Shown here piece by piece: positions 37,319 through 48,900 of a stretch of DNA of 64,000 bases (its first letter is position 1; every line of letters begins with the position of its first letter). This stretch comes from Phoronis australis (Eukaryota; Phoronida; Phoronidae): positions 379,846 to 443,845 of the forward strand of contig NMRA01000004.1 in the NCBI GenBank assembly GCA_002633005.1. Reading direction: 5' to 3'. The position numbers and the translations under genes were made by a program. The notes under the pieces are model-generated. The model was not told the DNA's origin, searched no databases, and saw only the letters and a program-made list of their open reading frames with translations.

Positions 37319-40147
37319 CTGAATCCTTGTTTTTTTTTTCATTTTCTGGTTAATTTTGAATTGTTTGGAATTGAACTTAGACAAGACTTTCCGAGGTTTC
37401 ATGAAGTTTTGATTTTTTTCCACTAGCACATTGAGGTCACTAGCACATGATTGGTAATGTTATTGACATTGTTAGAGAATAAGAGGACATGCGACTTTAG
37501 GGATTTTTTGTACCAAAGATCGCAAAACATTTCCATGTGCAGCATACAAAAAATCGTTTCAATTTGAATTTTAATAGCCTTATTTGTCAAACTCGGGTCC
37601 AGCAACTTTCACTCTATATTGGTGCATTTAAACCATACTCTTGACACAATGCATATGGACACAAGTGTTAACTCGATACACATTTTTAGACGGAGCAAGT
37701 TGCACCAGACCATCTTTTGTCAATTGTCTTTTTAAATACAAAAACGGGTCAGAATCGCTCAGCTCAACAATACTGCACGAATTAGGAATTCCATAGTCAT
37801 GGTGGTTTTCATGCGTGAAGTGGTTTCATTGAACACCTCCGCCTTGCTACATTCGCCTAGTCATCAGTCTGAACGCCTGGTGACACCAGCCATCTTGAGC
37901 TGTGTCCGCTTGCATTGTGTCAACCATACAGTATAAACACCGCATGGAATTGTTTTCACTGTGCAACGATAACCAAAACAATAACAAAATCACTGAAATT
38001 TAACAACACAGTGTGCAAAGACAGAACTCGATGAAAACACCTATGATTTGCGTCTTCTGTCCATTACAGAATAAGAAACATTGGTAATAGAAAATGAAGA
38101 CCATTACTGACTAAATATCAAATTACATCAAATCAGGATAAAAGGAGGATTAGTCAGTACTTGCATTAAAAATCTCAAATGTCGGGAGCGTTACTACGCC
38201 CTTCATTAGTGTGGCAAGGATCACTGAGGAAGGGTTTACATATTACATAATATTGGCATTTAAAAAAATGTCGACTAATTATCCTATTACTTTTTGATTT
38301 GATATCATTTTTATCATGTTTATTACAAAACAATGTTCACCTAATTTCAACAACCTGTAATTCATAATTTAGAAAGGACACATGTTAAGATTACAGCTAA
38401 CGGCAAATCATTGCCGTGCTTTTTACGAGAACTATATCAAAATGTTTCAATTTAGGTTGTTTCTAAGTTAAAAAAGTTATTGACTTGAGGATCCTGAAGT
38501 CCAAAGGCATTTTGTCTGATGATAAATCTAGGAGTTTCAAAGTCCAAACAACCTATAGCTTGCAAACAGTTGCCTACAGACCACGGAAACTTTGGACACT
38601 AAAACAAATATAATTTGAATAAGAAATCGAATTTGTAGTATTTTTTGTTTCAGATTATCAGCACCCAGACTTGACAAATTGGTTTTCCATATATGTAACG
38701 AAGCTTTCAGGTTCAACAGACCTAAAAAATGTGTGTTGAACCACGCAAAGGCATTTCACGGAATTTAAAAGCAACATCGCAGAATAACTTCCTGTTCTCA
38801 TCGTTACACGATTAATTAGTAATTACAAAAAGGTTTGTTAGCAAAAATAGTCTTTATTTGACTGAGAACACATCCATTGTAACAATAGTGGCACTGTAGA
38901 ATGTGTTGGTCAATCTATAATCATACACACAACCTTACTAAGTCAGCAAACAACACCAATGTTATCACAGTTACAGTGAACTTTACATACTGTGTGAAAC
39001 TTAACAAACCACTTCATTTTCAGTAGCACCATACACTATGGCAGCACCACAAATGAAAACAAAATAAAACAATAATTTCAATTTTATACATCTTTATATA
39101 GCGAGACCGTGAACTTTTCGAGGCCAAACATATGATAAAATTAGTGTTAGATGGCTTAACATACCAAAAATATCATACCGCCTATCGAAAAATAGTGCAA
39201 TCAGTAAAACTATCTAAGGATTAGTTCTTGACAAACTTGAAATCAAAATCAAAACAATGTCTCGCCACTGAAATACATACGTGTCCCTACATAACAACTA
39301 CACAATGTAACCTGAAAAACGCACCAGCAACCTAATTTTAAGGATTTATTTTAGACACTGGAGATCATATTTGGAGGATTCCACCACTCTATAAATAAAC
39401 TGGAAGATGAAGTCACTATATGGCATCACCTTTGCTTGGTCAGGTTTATTTGAGTGATCATGCATGTGAGACTACCTCTGAATTGTCATTCCATTCTGCC
39501 TTATTATTGTATCACAGTTTAAAACATTTCGTGTATAATAGAAATTCTCCACTTATTTCACAAAAAAATAAATTAAAATGTTTTCACAATAGCTGAAGTG
39601 TGTAAAATAAACTGAATGAACAAACTTTGTGGTTTACGGGTAGAAATTAGCCAAGTAAACAAGCATCACAGACATCTGTTCATGGCCAAATTTTGTTAAA
39701 TACGGCCTACTGGTTGTCAACATTATCCAATTAACAGTAATCAAGTTTTTTACCCTGTTCTAATATAAAGGCACTTTACTCCATTGTGAAATTCTCTACT
39801 GAGCAAATGCGTCTTTGTCACCCCTTTCACCTCATGTTTATAACAGCATGAGATACTGGTGTTGCTGCATGAATGAACAACACACAATGTTCAAATATTT
39901 TACCACAATTAAAGAGTTCCCACCATGACCCTGTGTCTCAAAAAGGAATTTTATTATTTCATCTTAACAGATTTAATAGCCTTTAGTACACCTGTTGCTA
40001 CGAAACAATCTAAAAATTTTAAAAACATATTTTTCTGTTATCGAGTTTGTACGCATTGGGTGGAAGACCGCCTCAGCCGTTGTTGTTTTACCAGAGCGAT
40101 ACTGAGGAGTTGTGAAGAAAGTCCGCGTGGAGCCGTCTTTTTCAGAC

Positions 40148-40258
40148 ATGAAAAGGTGCGTTTGTGGAAACTGTGGTAACAACAACTTGACTGTGAACGT
40201 CTTAGTGTTCAAATTTCCTAAATACGTGAAAGTTGCACGAAAATGGCATCGGTTTGTC
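40148..40258 (+). pseudogene. THAP-like zinc-finger fragment
   Basis: From ATG it reads MKRCVCGNCGNNNLTVNVLV then FKFPKYVKVARKWHRFV. The C-x2-C pair, F-x-FP and the KW-(x)-V pattern are those of THAP domains (P-element transposases and THAP proteins). The frame is then interrupted by a GC-rich repeat and may resume at ~40413 (VRRTRVWS). The C-terminal CxxH pair was not found. Confidence 0.5.
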
Positions 40259-40412
40259 ATGGGCGGCGCACCATAGGGGCCTAGGGTAGGGCTATAACCC
40301 CCACTTTTTCAGGGCTAAGCCGCCCATGGTCTATAGGCAGTGCAACACAGGAGGGCTGGGGCGGGGGGGGTTTAGCCCCCACTTTTTTCAGTGCTGTGCC
40401 ACCCATGATTGT
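40259..40412. repeat. GC-rich dimeric repeat inside the THAP-like frame
   Basis: Two ~75-bp units, each with GGGCGGCGCACC / CCCCCACTTTTTTCAG-type blocks. On the opposite strand the unit reads CACTGAAAAAAGTGGGGGCT, ending in a GTGCGCC block. The same dimer occurs at 21640-21772. Confidence 0.7.
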
Positions 40413-40686
40413 GCGCCGAACAAGAGTGTGGAGTGTCAGTGTGGAACATGAGATTCAGTTTGGCGTAAACCACACTTTGATTGGCACATTTCAAAGAATC
40501 GTGTTTCCACCACACACATAAGCGGCATTACAATGAAGGACTCACCACCAAGTAAGTGCATTTGCAAATTTTGTAAATAACGAACAAACTGCTTCCATTC
40601 TAGGGCAAGTGGTGCCAGGCCCTGGACCCTGGCCCAGATCGCGTGCTACTACAAGTAGGCTTATGCATATTGTGTTTAGACTGTGC

Positions 40687-41058
40687 TCATTCCATCACGG
40701 CAATAGTGAATATGAGTAACCCAGGTTGGCTGTGGCCTTTGTCAGTAATTATTAAGTGTCTATTTTGTGAGTAGTGACCACCACTTGGTAGAGTTGGTTG
40801 TGGCTCACATGTCATTTCTCGTGCAAGTGAGTCGAGTTCATACGCCCTGAAACCCAACGAAAGTTCGTTAAATGGGAAATCGAATTCATTGTCTGATTCT
40901 TCAAGTACTTGAGTATAAGTGCCCGTATCCATTCTCCACTCTGTCTGCATTATAATTGTCCAATTGTCGCCTAATATTGTCATTGTCTTCTGAACTGCAG
41001 TGTTCCGATATTGCAAATGATTGTCAAGCGGCCAACCGTCTTCCACCCATTGCATCAT
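40687..41058 (-). CDS. Unidentified 123-codon open frame
   Basis: The longest single-exon frame between 38 and 42 kb: MMQWVEDGWPLDNHLQYR, then an acidic stretch ESDNEFDFPFNELSLGF, ending FTIAVME. A TTTCTAAG acceptor-like site lies just before the Met. It is 430 bp from the THAP-like fragment, on the other strand, and may belong to a transposon. No family recognised; it may be spurious. Confidence 0.25.
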   Translation of the reverse strand: MMQWVEDGWPLDNHLQYRNTAVQKTMTILGDNWTIIMQTEWRMDTGTYTQVLEESDNEFDFPFNELSLGFRAYELDSLAREMTCEPQPTLPSGGHYSQNRHLIITDKGHSQPGLLIFTIAVME

Positions 41059-42256
41059 TTGGCGGGAAACTTAGAAATAAGTAATTTTTCTTCAAAATTA
41101 AAAAAGTTGCCACTATTTGGCATAAAAAGTGCTTATTTAGCAAGATTTTATGGTATTCGATCCATATTAGCTAACTGAAACCTGAAAAAGTAAGAAAATG
41201 CATGGTGGGAACTCTATAAAGCATCTGTATGATTGGAGATAGGGCTTTGCCTTGACATTTTCTAAGGGGCAAAACTGAGGGTGTTGGAATTAGGTGAGGC
41301 GAGAAATTCCCACCAAGTAGCCTAGTGCGAAAAAAGTGAGGGTCATAATATTATTTTCCGAATAATTTTGGGTATGCACAATGAAGTGAGCCTGCGGAAT
41401 TAATGGAGAATTACATCAGAAAGTTCTCATGTGCTGATATAGTGGTTATTGGATGCGGAATAGCTGTATCGATAGATCGGAATTCAATGTCACCAGTTTG
41501 TCACTAGGAAAGTACACCGACTTCATGTGCTTAGTGTGTTGCAGTTTTTTTAAGAATACTGCCCTCGTTGTTTATACTACAGCAATTTTTCAAAACCAAC
41601 TCAAAATAAGCTCTGTTGGTGTACCTATATGTAAATTAGATCCTATTAGAAGCAAAGAGTGATAACTTATAGTGATGTTATTTGCCAGATTCAAGAATTT
41701 TCGTATTCCGACTCCTCATTTTCATGAAAATTGTCTCCAGTTACCTAAAAATAACCCTTCTTCCTACCATTCTAACATTTATCAAAACATCTTATACGGA
41801 TAACATTGTAGTTTGACACCTATATAAACTCTTAATTTATCTGTACAAAAAAATGTTAAATGGTCGACCTAAGCATTACTAGGATACAGCTGAGTAATAT
41901 TTTTTCATTTCATGTATTTTCAGTACACCATACATTTCATTCCAACAAAAAACTATCAGACTCTTAGAATGTTCAGTTTGTCACTATAAAAGAAGTTTAA
42001 ACCCTAACAAGTGTGAACCCATTCATAAGTTTGTTAAAAAAACTTACATTTTGTAACCATACACGAACTCAGAGGGGGCTCAGGGGCTCGAACGAGCCCC
42101 CCATTTTGGCAAAGTGGGCAAAAAGGTCTGCCTCAGAGAAACAAAAACTCCGGGAAAATGTAGAAAACGAGACAAAAGTCCACTAAAAAGGCAGTAACTA
42201 CCAAAATTTGGCAAAAATACAATTCATAGCTCTAAAATCGATGAATACCAGCCACC

Positions 42257-42943
42257 ATGTGGTGCAATACGTATAAAGGCCTGCATCGGGAGACAAAAAG
42301 AATATACTGGAGGTTCATTGCGCTTCAGTGGATTACAGGAGACCACATCACTAATGAAATACAGCGAGTATTACTCAATGACTTGGAACTGGACATCAGC
42401 AACATGAGACGACAGGCATACGACGGCGCTTCTAATATGTCAGGAGGTCAGAACGGCTCTCATAAGAAAGAAAGCCCCGTTAGCTTTTTATATGCACTGT
42501 TCATCATATTGTTTGAATATGGTAATAGCACAGCGATGTTCCATTACCAGCATGCGCAACACGACAGATAAGTTAAAAGAAATGTGCTTATTCTTCCTGA
42601 ATAGCCCAAAAAGGAACAAATGCATTTTGATGTTATTCAGGCAGACATCCCTGACAGTGTGAGGAAAAAACATATCATCGACTTGTCAAAAACAGGTTGG
42701 TCCAAGCGACACACAACTTGCCTTTTTGTACATTGCCATATGCCATGCTCTGGAGCGTGTAGCCTCCAATCTACAAGTTGAATGCTATTTTACAAGCTAT
42801 AACTTCTTTTGATTTTTTGGATAAATTTTGCAGGGGTGTACAAGTTTCTGAGCCACTTAGATGGGAAAATCACTAAGTTGGAAGGTTGTAAAGTTGATAT
42901 TGTGAATGCCTATAACATGATAAGCAAGACCTGTCATATGTAA
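42257..42943 (+). pseudogene. Degenerate ZMYM1-like hAT transposase
   Basis: Three frame-shifted pieces in the right order. First (42257-42460): GDHITNEIQRVLLNDLELDI then SNMRRQAYDGASNMSG, the hallmark of ZMYM1/TTF-type hAT proteins. Second (42617-42780): MHFDVIQADIPDSVRKK then IDLSKTGWSKRHTT, corresponding to the KTRWxxRH motif but with Arg changed to Gly. Third (42842-42943): FLSHLDGKITKLEGCKVDIV then NAYNMI, matching the DIVxAYxMI segment. Stops and frameshifts separate them, so no functional enzyme is made. Confidence 0.7.
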
Positions 42944-44560
42944 GACCATATAGCTCTGGAAATGGTTTCTTCCTTTAGCAGTGCCTCCACAACATTTGCC
43001 TGCAGTATGGCTGAGCAAGTTGTCTATCACCAAGTCATCGGTCCCGTGTGACACTACTTCACAAGAGTTTAATACTAAAGTTACATTTCCTCTGTACAAA
43101 TCTGCAGTCCACAGACCTAAAGCACTTACACTGCACTTGCAGTTTGAAATCTTCGCTTATAGAGCGAAAACAGGGACCTCTATCCCATAATTCAGCATCT
43201 CAACCTCAATGATCAATCACTTTAGTTGGTTCCACTTTACTAGGATATGCTCGTAACCTCTCAAGCATACTTGAGTAACACTCGTCTTTCACTTGAGTGA
43301 TTTTGTGAAGTCCTGCGTGATCTAGCTTCTTCACTAGGTTCTTGTTTCTATGGAATGCATCCCTAATCCAGAACTCGTGACTATTAAACTAAGTATCGAA
43401 CATGCTCTGTTCGTTACTGTTCAGAACTCCTAAGCACATTCAACAAATTGAGAAAATAACAAAAACAATGATAAATTTGAAATTTGGATGACTCTAATGC
43501 TCCAATATAGACTAACAAACAAATCTCCGACTACAACAAATACTGCCTCAGATTGGTAAGATAAACATAGAAAGCCATAGAGAAATCATGCCATGTGAGC
43601 TGGCAGTCATTCACATTTTGACTTCAAGTGGAAAGAGTAGGAGTTTTGCCTACTGGTCAATAATAGTACACAAATGAACCAGCTCAAGACGAGACACAAA
43701 AACGGTGTGGTCAAATGCAGGATGCAAACAATGGCAAATCTGAGAATGGAATGGTGTACCACAGAAAAATCCTTTAAAAACAATACATTCAGCAAAACTT
43801 CAAAATAAAACTTGTTGGCACAGAAATCTACTTTCAATAAAATACGAAAACATGAAATGATGATAAAACAAATACCTGTAATACAACCTTTTTGTTGACC
43901 TATTTTAAACTTTTTTCTAATCTTGCTCCCAGACTTGAGACAAAGGCTAACAACAATGAGACAAAAGATCAATATGCGTAGCTCGAAATGTGTGTGACTC
44001 TACACTCTGCAAATACCCTGAGACTAAACCACACTTCTCACTAATATGTTACTGAGAATAAGCTCATAAAGTAGTTACATACTTCATGATGATGTACAAA
44101 GAAAATAAACATAGATAAAGCAACAAAGCCAATAAATTATCCTACACAATGTATTACTGACATGGACCATCTTCCTTTATAGTCAAAACAGTTGGTCAAT
44201 ACTGACTCAAACCATTCATATAAACAATACTAATTATTTTATATTTCGTTCACAGATTTTGGAAAAAATAATACCATTAACTAGATCATGGTCGTGGTAC
44301 TGTAGGTCTAAAGGGACATTTTTGTTGTTTTTTCTCTATACTTAGGATTGTCTTAAAACATCACAAAACTTAAGGCAATGTCTTATTCTATAGTACTAAA
44401 CACTGAACATTGGTTGCAGTTGATTGACTTTACCCGTTCCGCCAGGTCCGATTGGTCCATAAACTGAAAATCATCTTCAAGAACCAATCAGGTGTCTTAG
44501 CCAACTGACCCAACGGAACCAGCTAAATCAATCAAGAAGAGCAGATTCTGCAGCAATTCA

Positions 44561-44620
44561 TGACATCACTGAGCACAGCATGACGTCACTGAGCACAGCA
44601 TGGCATCATTGAGTACAACA
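44561..44620. repeat. 20-bp x3 tandem repeat with CRE-like core
   Basis: Three 20-bp units (44561-44580, 44581-44600, 44601-44620), the first being TGACATCACTGAGCACAGCA. The middle unit has TGACGTCA, the palindromic cAMP-response element. It lies about 1.1 kb beyond the SLC26A11 stop codon; no function is shown. Confidence 0.85.
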
Positions 44621-44889
44621 TATCCTCAACAGCCTACAACAGCCAAACTTATCCAAAGGATGAAGTTTAAACTTTAATACATGTTAGTCCTGGAAAACAC
44701 CATACAGTAAAACTTTGATTTGCACACGCACTCACACTCACACATGTTCACATTTTTCAGTGCAGCGTCTTATGAACTGACTATACATGTTTGACAAAAT
44801 CATAAACCAACTGAGACATTGTGAAGAGTCCTTGATGGGAAACAAAAATTCTGGTATGCAATGAATAATTCAGAAACACGGCACAAATG

Positions 44890-45295
44890 CAACTTGGATG
44901 TGCATGCATGAGGGACAACGTCTTGTCAATACTGTTTGTCATCAAAGTCTAGATTATGTTCATACATGCTGGACAATATTTTGACAACAATGCATATCCT
45001 CAGAGTTCACATACGTGGACGTTCTTGCATGCGGGACAAAATTTTGTCAACATTGAATGTCCACAAATTTCACATACCATGATCATAAATAATACAGAAA
45101 GAAAATTTGCCAAATTTCGCAATGGTTTGACCTATAGTCAGTCAAATAGTTGAGAGTTCACATACTAGGACGTTCATGCATGCCAGACAGTATTTTGTTT
45201 GCAATCCATGTCCTCAGAGTTAACATACTTGGACATTCATGGACGTGGGACAAAGTTTTGTCAACAAAGCATACCCGAACATTTCACACAACAAA
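44890..45295. repeat. Nested ~62-bp tandem repeats downstream of SLC26A11
   Basis: Units built on TTCATGCATGC-GGACAA-ATTTTGTCAACA and CCTCAGAGTTCACATAC-TGGAC start near 44900, 44958, 45020, 45170 and 45233. Two pairs, each followed by an ATAATACAGAAA tract, form a higher-order duplication of ~210 bp. The position fits the 3' UTR or 3' flank of SLC26A11. Confidence 0.75.
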
Positions 45296-45697
45296 AGATA
45301 ATACAGAAACAATTCAATCACAAAACTTTTGCAGTCTTTTGACCTTGGTCGGACACATAGCCAAAGACATGAAGATTTCGTCAAGCATGCAGTGACACAA
45401 ATACATATTGAAGGCAAACAGCCATTCAGTTAATAAGGCACTGCAAATCTTTTACAGGTCGTGAACGTTCAAACACATGCAGTGCTTGACCCTCAGCCAA
45501 GCCATAATGAGATAGCTCAGATCAAAACATAATTATGCAAACACAAGCACAAGCTTGTTAAATACACAATAACGTCAGAATTGTTTGCAACAATGCACTG
45601 TAGGAGAACAATTAGAGACTGAGACATACAGAGCGACACCTGTTGACAATACAACAAGGACTACAGACAGGCAACACACTTTCTCCTTATCTAACTA

Positions 45698-45946
45698 TCA
45701 AAGCCGAATGTGCGTTTCATTCACAGGCAGGTCGCTGTTAACGCTAGCAAGCATCGGTGACACTGTCTCGTCCCCTTGGCCATTGGCCTGGGTGACCAAG
45801 GATGCCCCGCAGGGGGCGGGTGGTGCATTGTTCAGTAATTCAGTGCAATTTGCCTCACCATAGATCATCTGTATGGCCTCATCCACAGAGTTGGCACAGC
45901 GTAGCTTCTTGATATCATCTGCAACCAAGACCTCCATAACTCCAGG
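45698..45946 (-). CDS. SLC26A11: SLC26A11 terminal coding exon 17
   Basis: Acceptor TTTCCAG. It encodes PGVMEVLVADDIKKLRCANS and the end of STAS, then a ~45-residue low-complexity tail (APPAPCG, then Ser/Thr-rich) ending NETHIRL and TGA at 45700-45698. The tail is longer than in human SLC26A11. No convincing AATAAA was found close to the stop. Confidence 0.92.
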   Translation of the reverse strand, partial: PGVMEVLVADDIKKLRCANSVDEAIQMIYGEANCTELLNNAPPAPCGASLVTQANGQGDETVSPMLASVNSDLPVNETHIRL

Positions 45947-48900
45947 CTGGAAATAAAGTAAAACAAGATCTAGCAACAAACATCTACATTTCACTAAACC
46001 ATGTGGGTGGAAGATGGATTTTGCAACCATCGATTACAGTTGTTTCACTTATATAAAAGAGCATTTTTTTAAACTGGCAGATGCATATCCACGATATTTA
46101 GAAGGGGAGACTTAAACAGTTGGTCTTCCACTAATTATCAGGTAAAACGTTGTAACTACATTCAATTCACTTTTTAGATGAAAAATGTTTTTACGATTGC
46201 AAAGCAATAAAAACCTCCCGTCACCCATCTGACTTTGCTCCCAAGAGGGAACCATAGCACTAATGATAACCGTTACCCAGCCTTGAAGGTTAATATGTTG
46301 TTTGTAAGCAGTATAACTGGTACGACTGTTTGGGTACTGCACTGATTACAGGTTACTTACCGTGACATTGGCAAGTACAATATGAGCACCATGTCTGGCA
46401 AAGTCGTCGTATAGCTGTGATATGCCCTGTACAGAGGTGTAGTCCAGGGCAGTCAGATAGGCACAGTCTATCACACAGCTCATACGTTCTCCCTCTGAAG
46501 ACAAAACACAATATTAATTTATGTTTTACTCTAATATTTGAATGCGAGAGGCATTTCGTATTTCTGATAAAAATTTAAAGATTATATCTAATTTGGGGTG
46601 GCATCTTCTCTCACATTTTGTTTTAAGAGCACTCTCTCTCAGGAAAGCATTTCTGTGACTTAGGAGAGTGTTTGATAAATTAATACCCATAAAAGCCTGT
46701 AAATGAGAAGATGCACAGACACTTAAACAACAATGTCTCACGTTCTTCATATATGACCATACCACCTCATGAGTTTTATATTACGAACACGACAATCTGA
46801 AATTAATACTTTCAATATTCAAGTTAGTTATGTCATACATTTACAACTCAGATAACGTGATATCTCATCAGACATAAATGATGCAAGTTACAAAGAAACA
46901 TACATCCAGCAGGCGCTAATACTGAGCAGAGACATTATCTGAATGCGTAGCTTTACAGATAACATGCATTATGAAAATACAATAGTTGTTAGTCAAACTG
47001 ATGAACTGTTCACCTACCTGGTGTCCAGGATTTATCCAGAACCTTCTGCTTCAGGTAATCAATGCCGGGGAACCTCAGGCCCTGGTCCAGCTTGATTATA
47101 ATGACCCCTGTGTCCGACACCTAGATAAGAGAGAAGCTGGGCACTTCACAATACAGCTGACAGGAATCCTTCCACAACTAATAGAAGCCAACTATTACAA
47201 AGATACACAATAGATTTTGCATAAAGAACGCTGTCATTTTTACAACTTCCTAAACGCCTAAATCCTAAATAAAAGTTAGTCTCCGTGAATTCTCTCAGGT
47301 CACAAAAATTTGTAAATGCCTTCTCAAAAATTGGCAAAAAGGAAAGATTTAAGAATATCAAGAAAAAATAGTTACCAGGACGCATTGGTCACTTGAAAGA
47401 AAGTGGCATCCAAAATAATGGCAGATGCCAAGATTCAAGTGATCTAACTGTGGCTGTAGTCTTCAGCATATATGACCATGTATAGCTGTTCACAGGAATT
47501 TTATAAAACCTTTGCACTTAACAAATTTCAAGAGCTAAAATATTATGAACTCTAGCCAAATTCATAAAGGCAATACAAGTGAATTGTACATTGTCCATTA
47601 AGTCTATTGGGACATCAAGGGGTTAATGAACACTTGTTAAAAACAGTCATCCAAGCCCTACTTCCAATATGGCATAGCCACATAAATTAGAAACTTCAAG
47701 CTACATTCAGCATTGTGCCCAAGTTACTATATACAACTGTGTGAAAGATATTTGATCTCCGTCATAAACATGTGCAAGGATTGACTTAGAATGCAATGAA
47801 ACTAACCCTGACTGTTGGCATAACTGGCCAACGTAAAGTTTATTGACAAGGTATCATTTGTCTTGCAGGGTTAAGCAAGCGTACATACAATATTCCACAA
47901 ATATAACAATTTCACACAGCAAACACAAACTAGTACCAGGTTTTTGTGCTTAGGTTAATTTTCAGAAAACAACACACAAACAATAAATAACCTTTCTATA
48001 GAGTATCTAAGTCGAGCATTAGCACAACACAGCTACTAATACTAGCTCAAACTCTCAGTACGTCTTTCCTTGTTCCAACCACATTTGATATTCACATTTT
48101 GCCATATCCTTGATGTTAAAGAGGAACTAATGTATGAAGATTTGTGCAGGGGACAAAGTTCTACGGGAATATAGAACCTGGAGACACCGTGCAAAAAGTA
48201 CTTTGGAATGTGAGAGGACAAACAGGTAGACGTGAAAATCGCAGCACCAGTGTTGGACTCGAAACACAACAGTGAACAAAATACGACAAAGTGTTCAACA
48301 TGTTAAAATAACGAAATTGGGACTCACTCCCAAACCCCCCACCAGGTGTATCGAATCAACTAGAGTTAACTTCTGCATCTCGGAGTAATTCAAAAGTGAA
48401 TCTTGTGAAACAAAGAATCTGTGTCTTCTCGAGTCAAATGCTAGTATACTATTTGTAGAAATTCTTGTCTGCCTGGTTGGAGCCTTCCCACTGAAATCAA
48501 GGACGTGTCATAAGAATCACCCACTTATCTAAATCCTTATAACCCTGGCACACAGCATTCATCCTGGTATGTGTTCAGTGGTCAGTGAAAGAAGGAATCT
48601 ATAATCAACAGTAAACCAAACACCACTTTTTTAATTTAATCCTATGTTTGACCAAAACCGTGCAGACAATGTGTTTGAGTGTAAAGGTGCAACTGAATTT
48701 TCTTAATTCTTCACAAAACCATGAAAATGCACTCAACAATTAATTTCCGATTGATAAACAGCAATTTTCATTAACGTGTGACAAAGATCATTGGAGTTTG
48801 ATGAGAGATATTTCTTCGGCCTTTAGCTTTACAAAAAATTTGGTACTTTCTACTGACACAGATAAAAGCATGTCTATTATCTAAAACACCCCACACTACA

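Noticed and set aside
38452-38598. 48-codon minus frame (CPKFPWSVGNCLQAIGCLDF...) after a TTTGTTTTAG acceptor
   Set aside because: The opposite strand is equally open and protein-like (LRILKSKGILSDDKSRSF), so the coding strand cannot be told, and no donor or partner exon was found.
43607-43972. 121-codon hydrophobic minus-strand frame as a receptor exon
   Set aside because: Hydrophobicity follows from AT-rich, T-biased sequence. No motifs, splice context or conserved residues were seen.
45750-45830. Repeat-derived origin of the SLC26A11 APPAPCGA tail
   Set aside because: The same peptide word appears in the GC-rich repeat at 21.7 kb, but the DNA match is short and GC-driven, so common origin is not supported.
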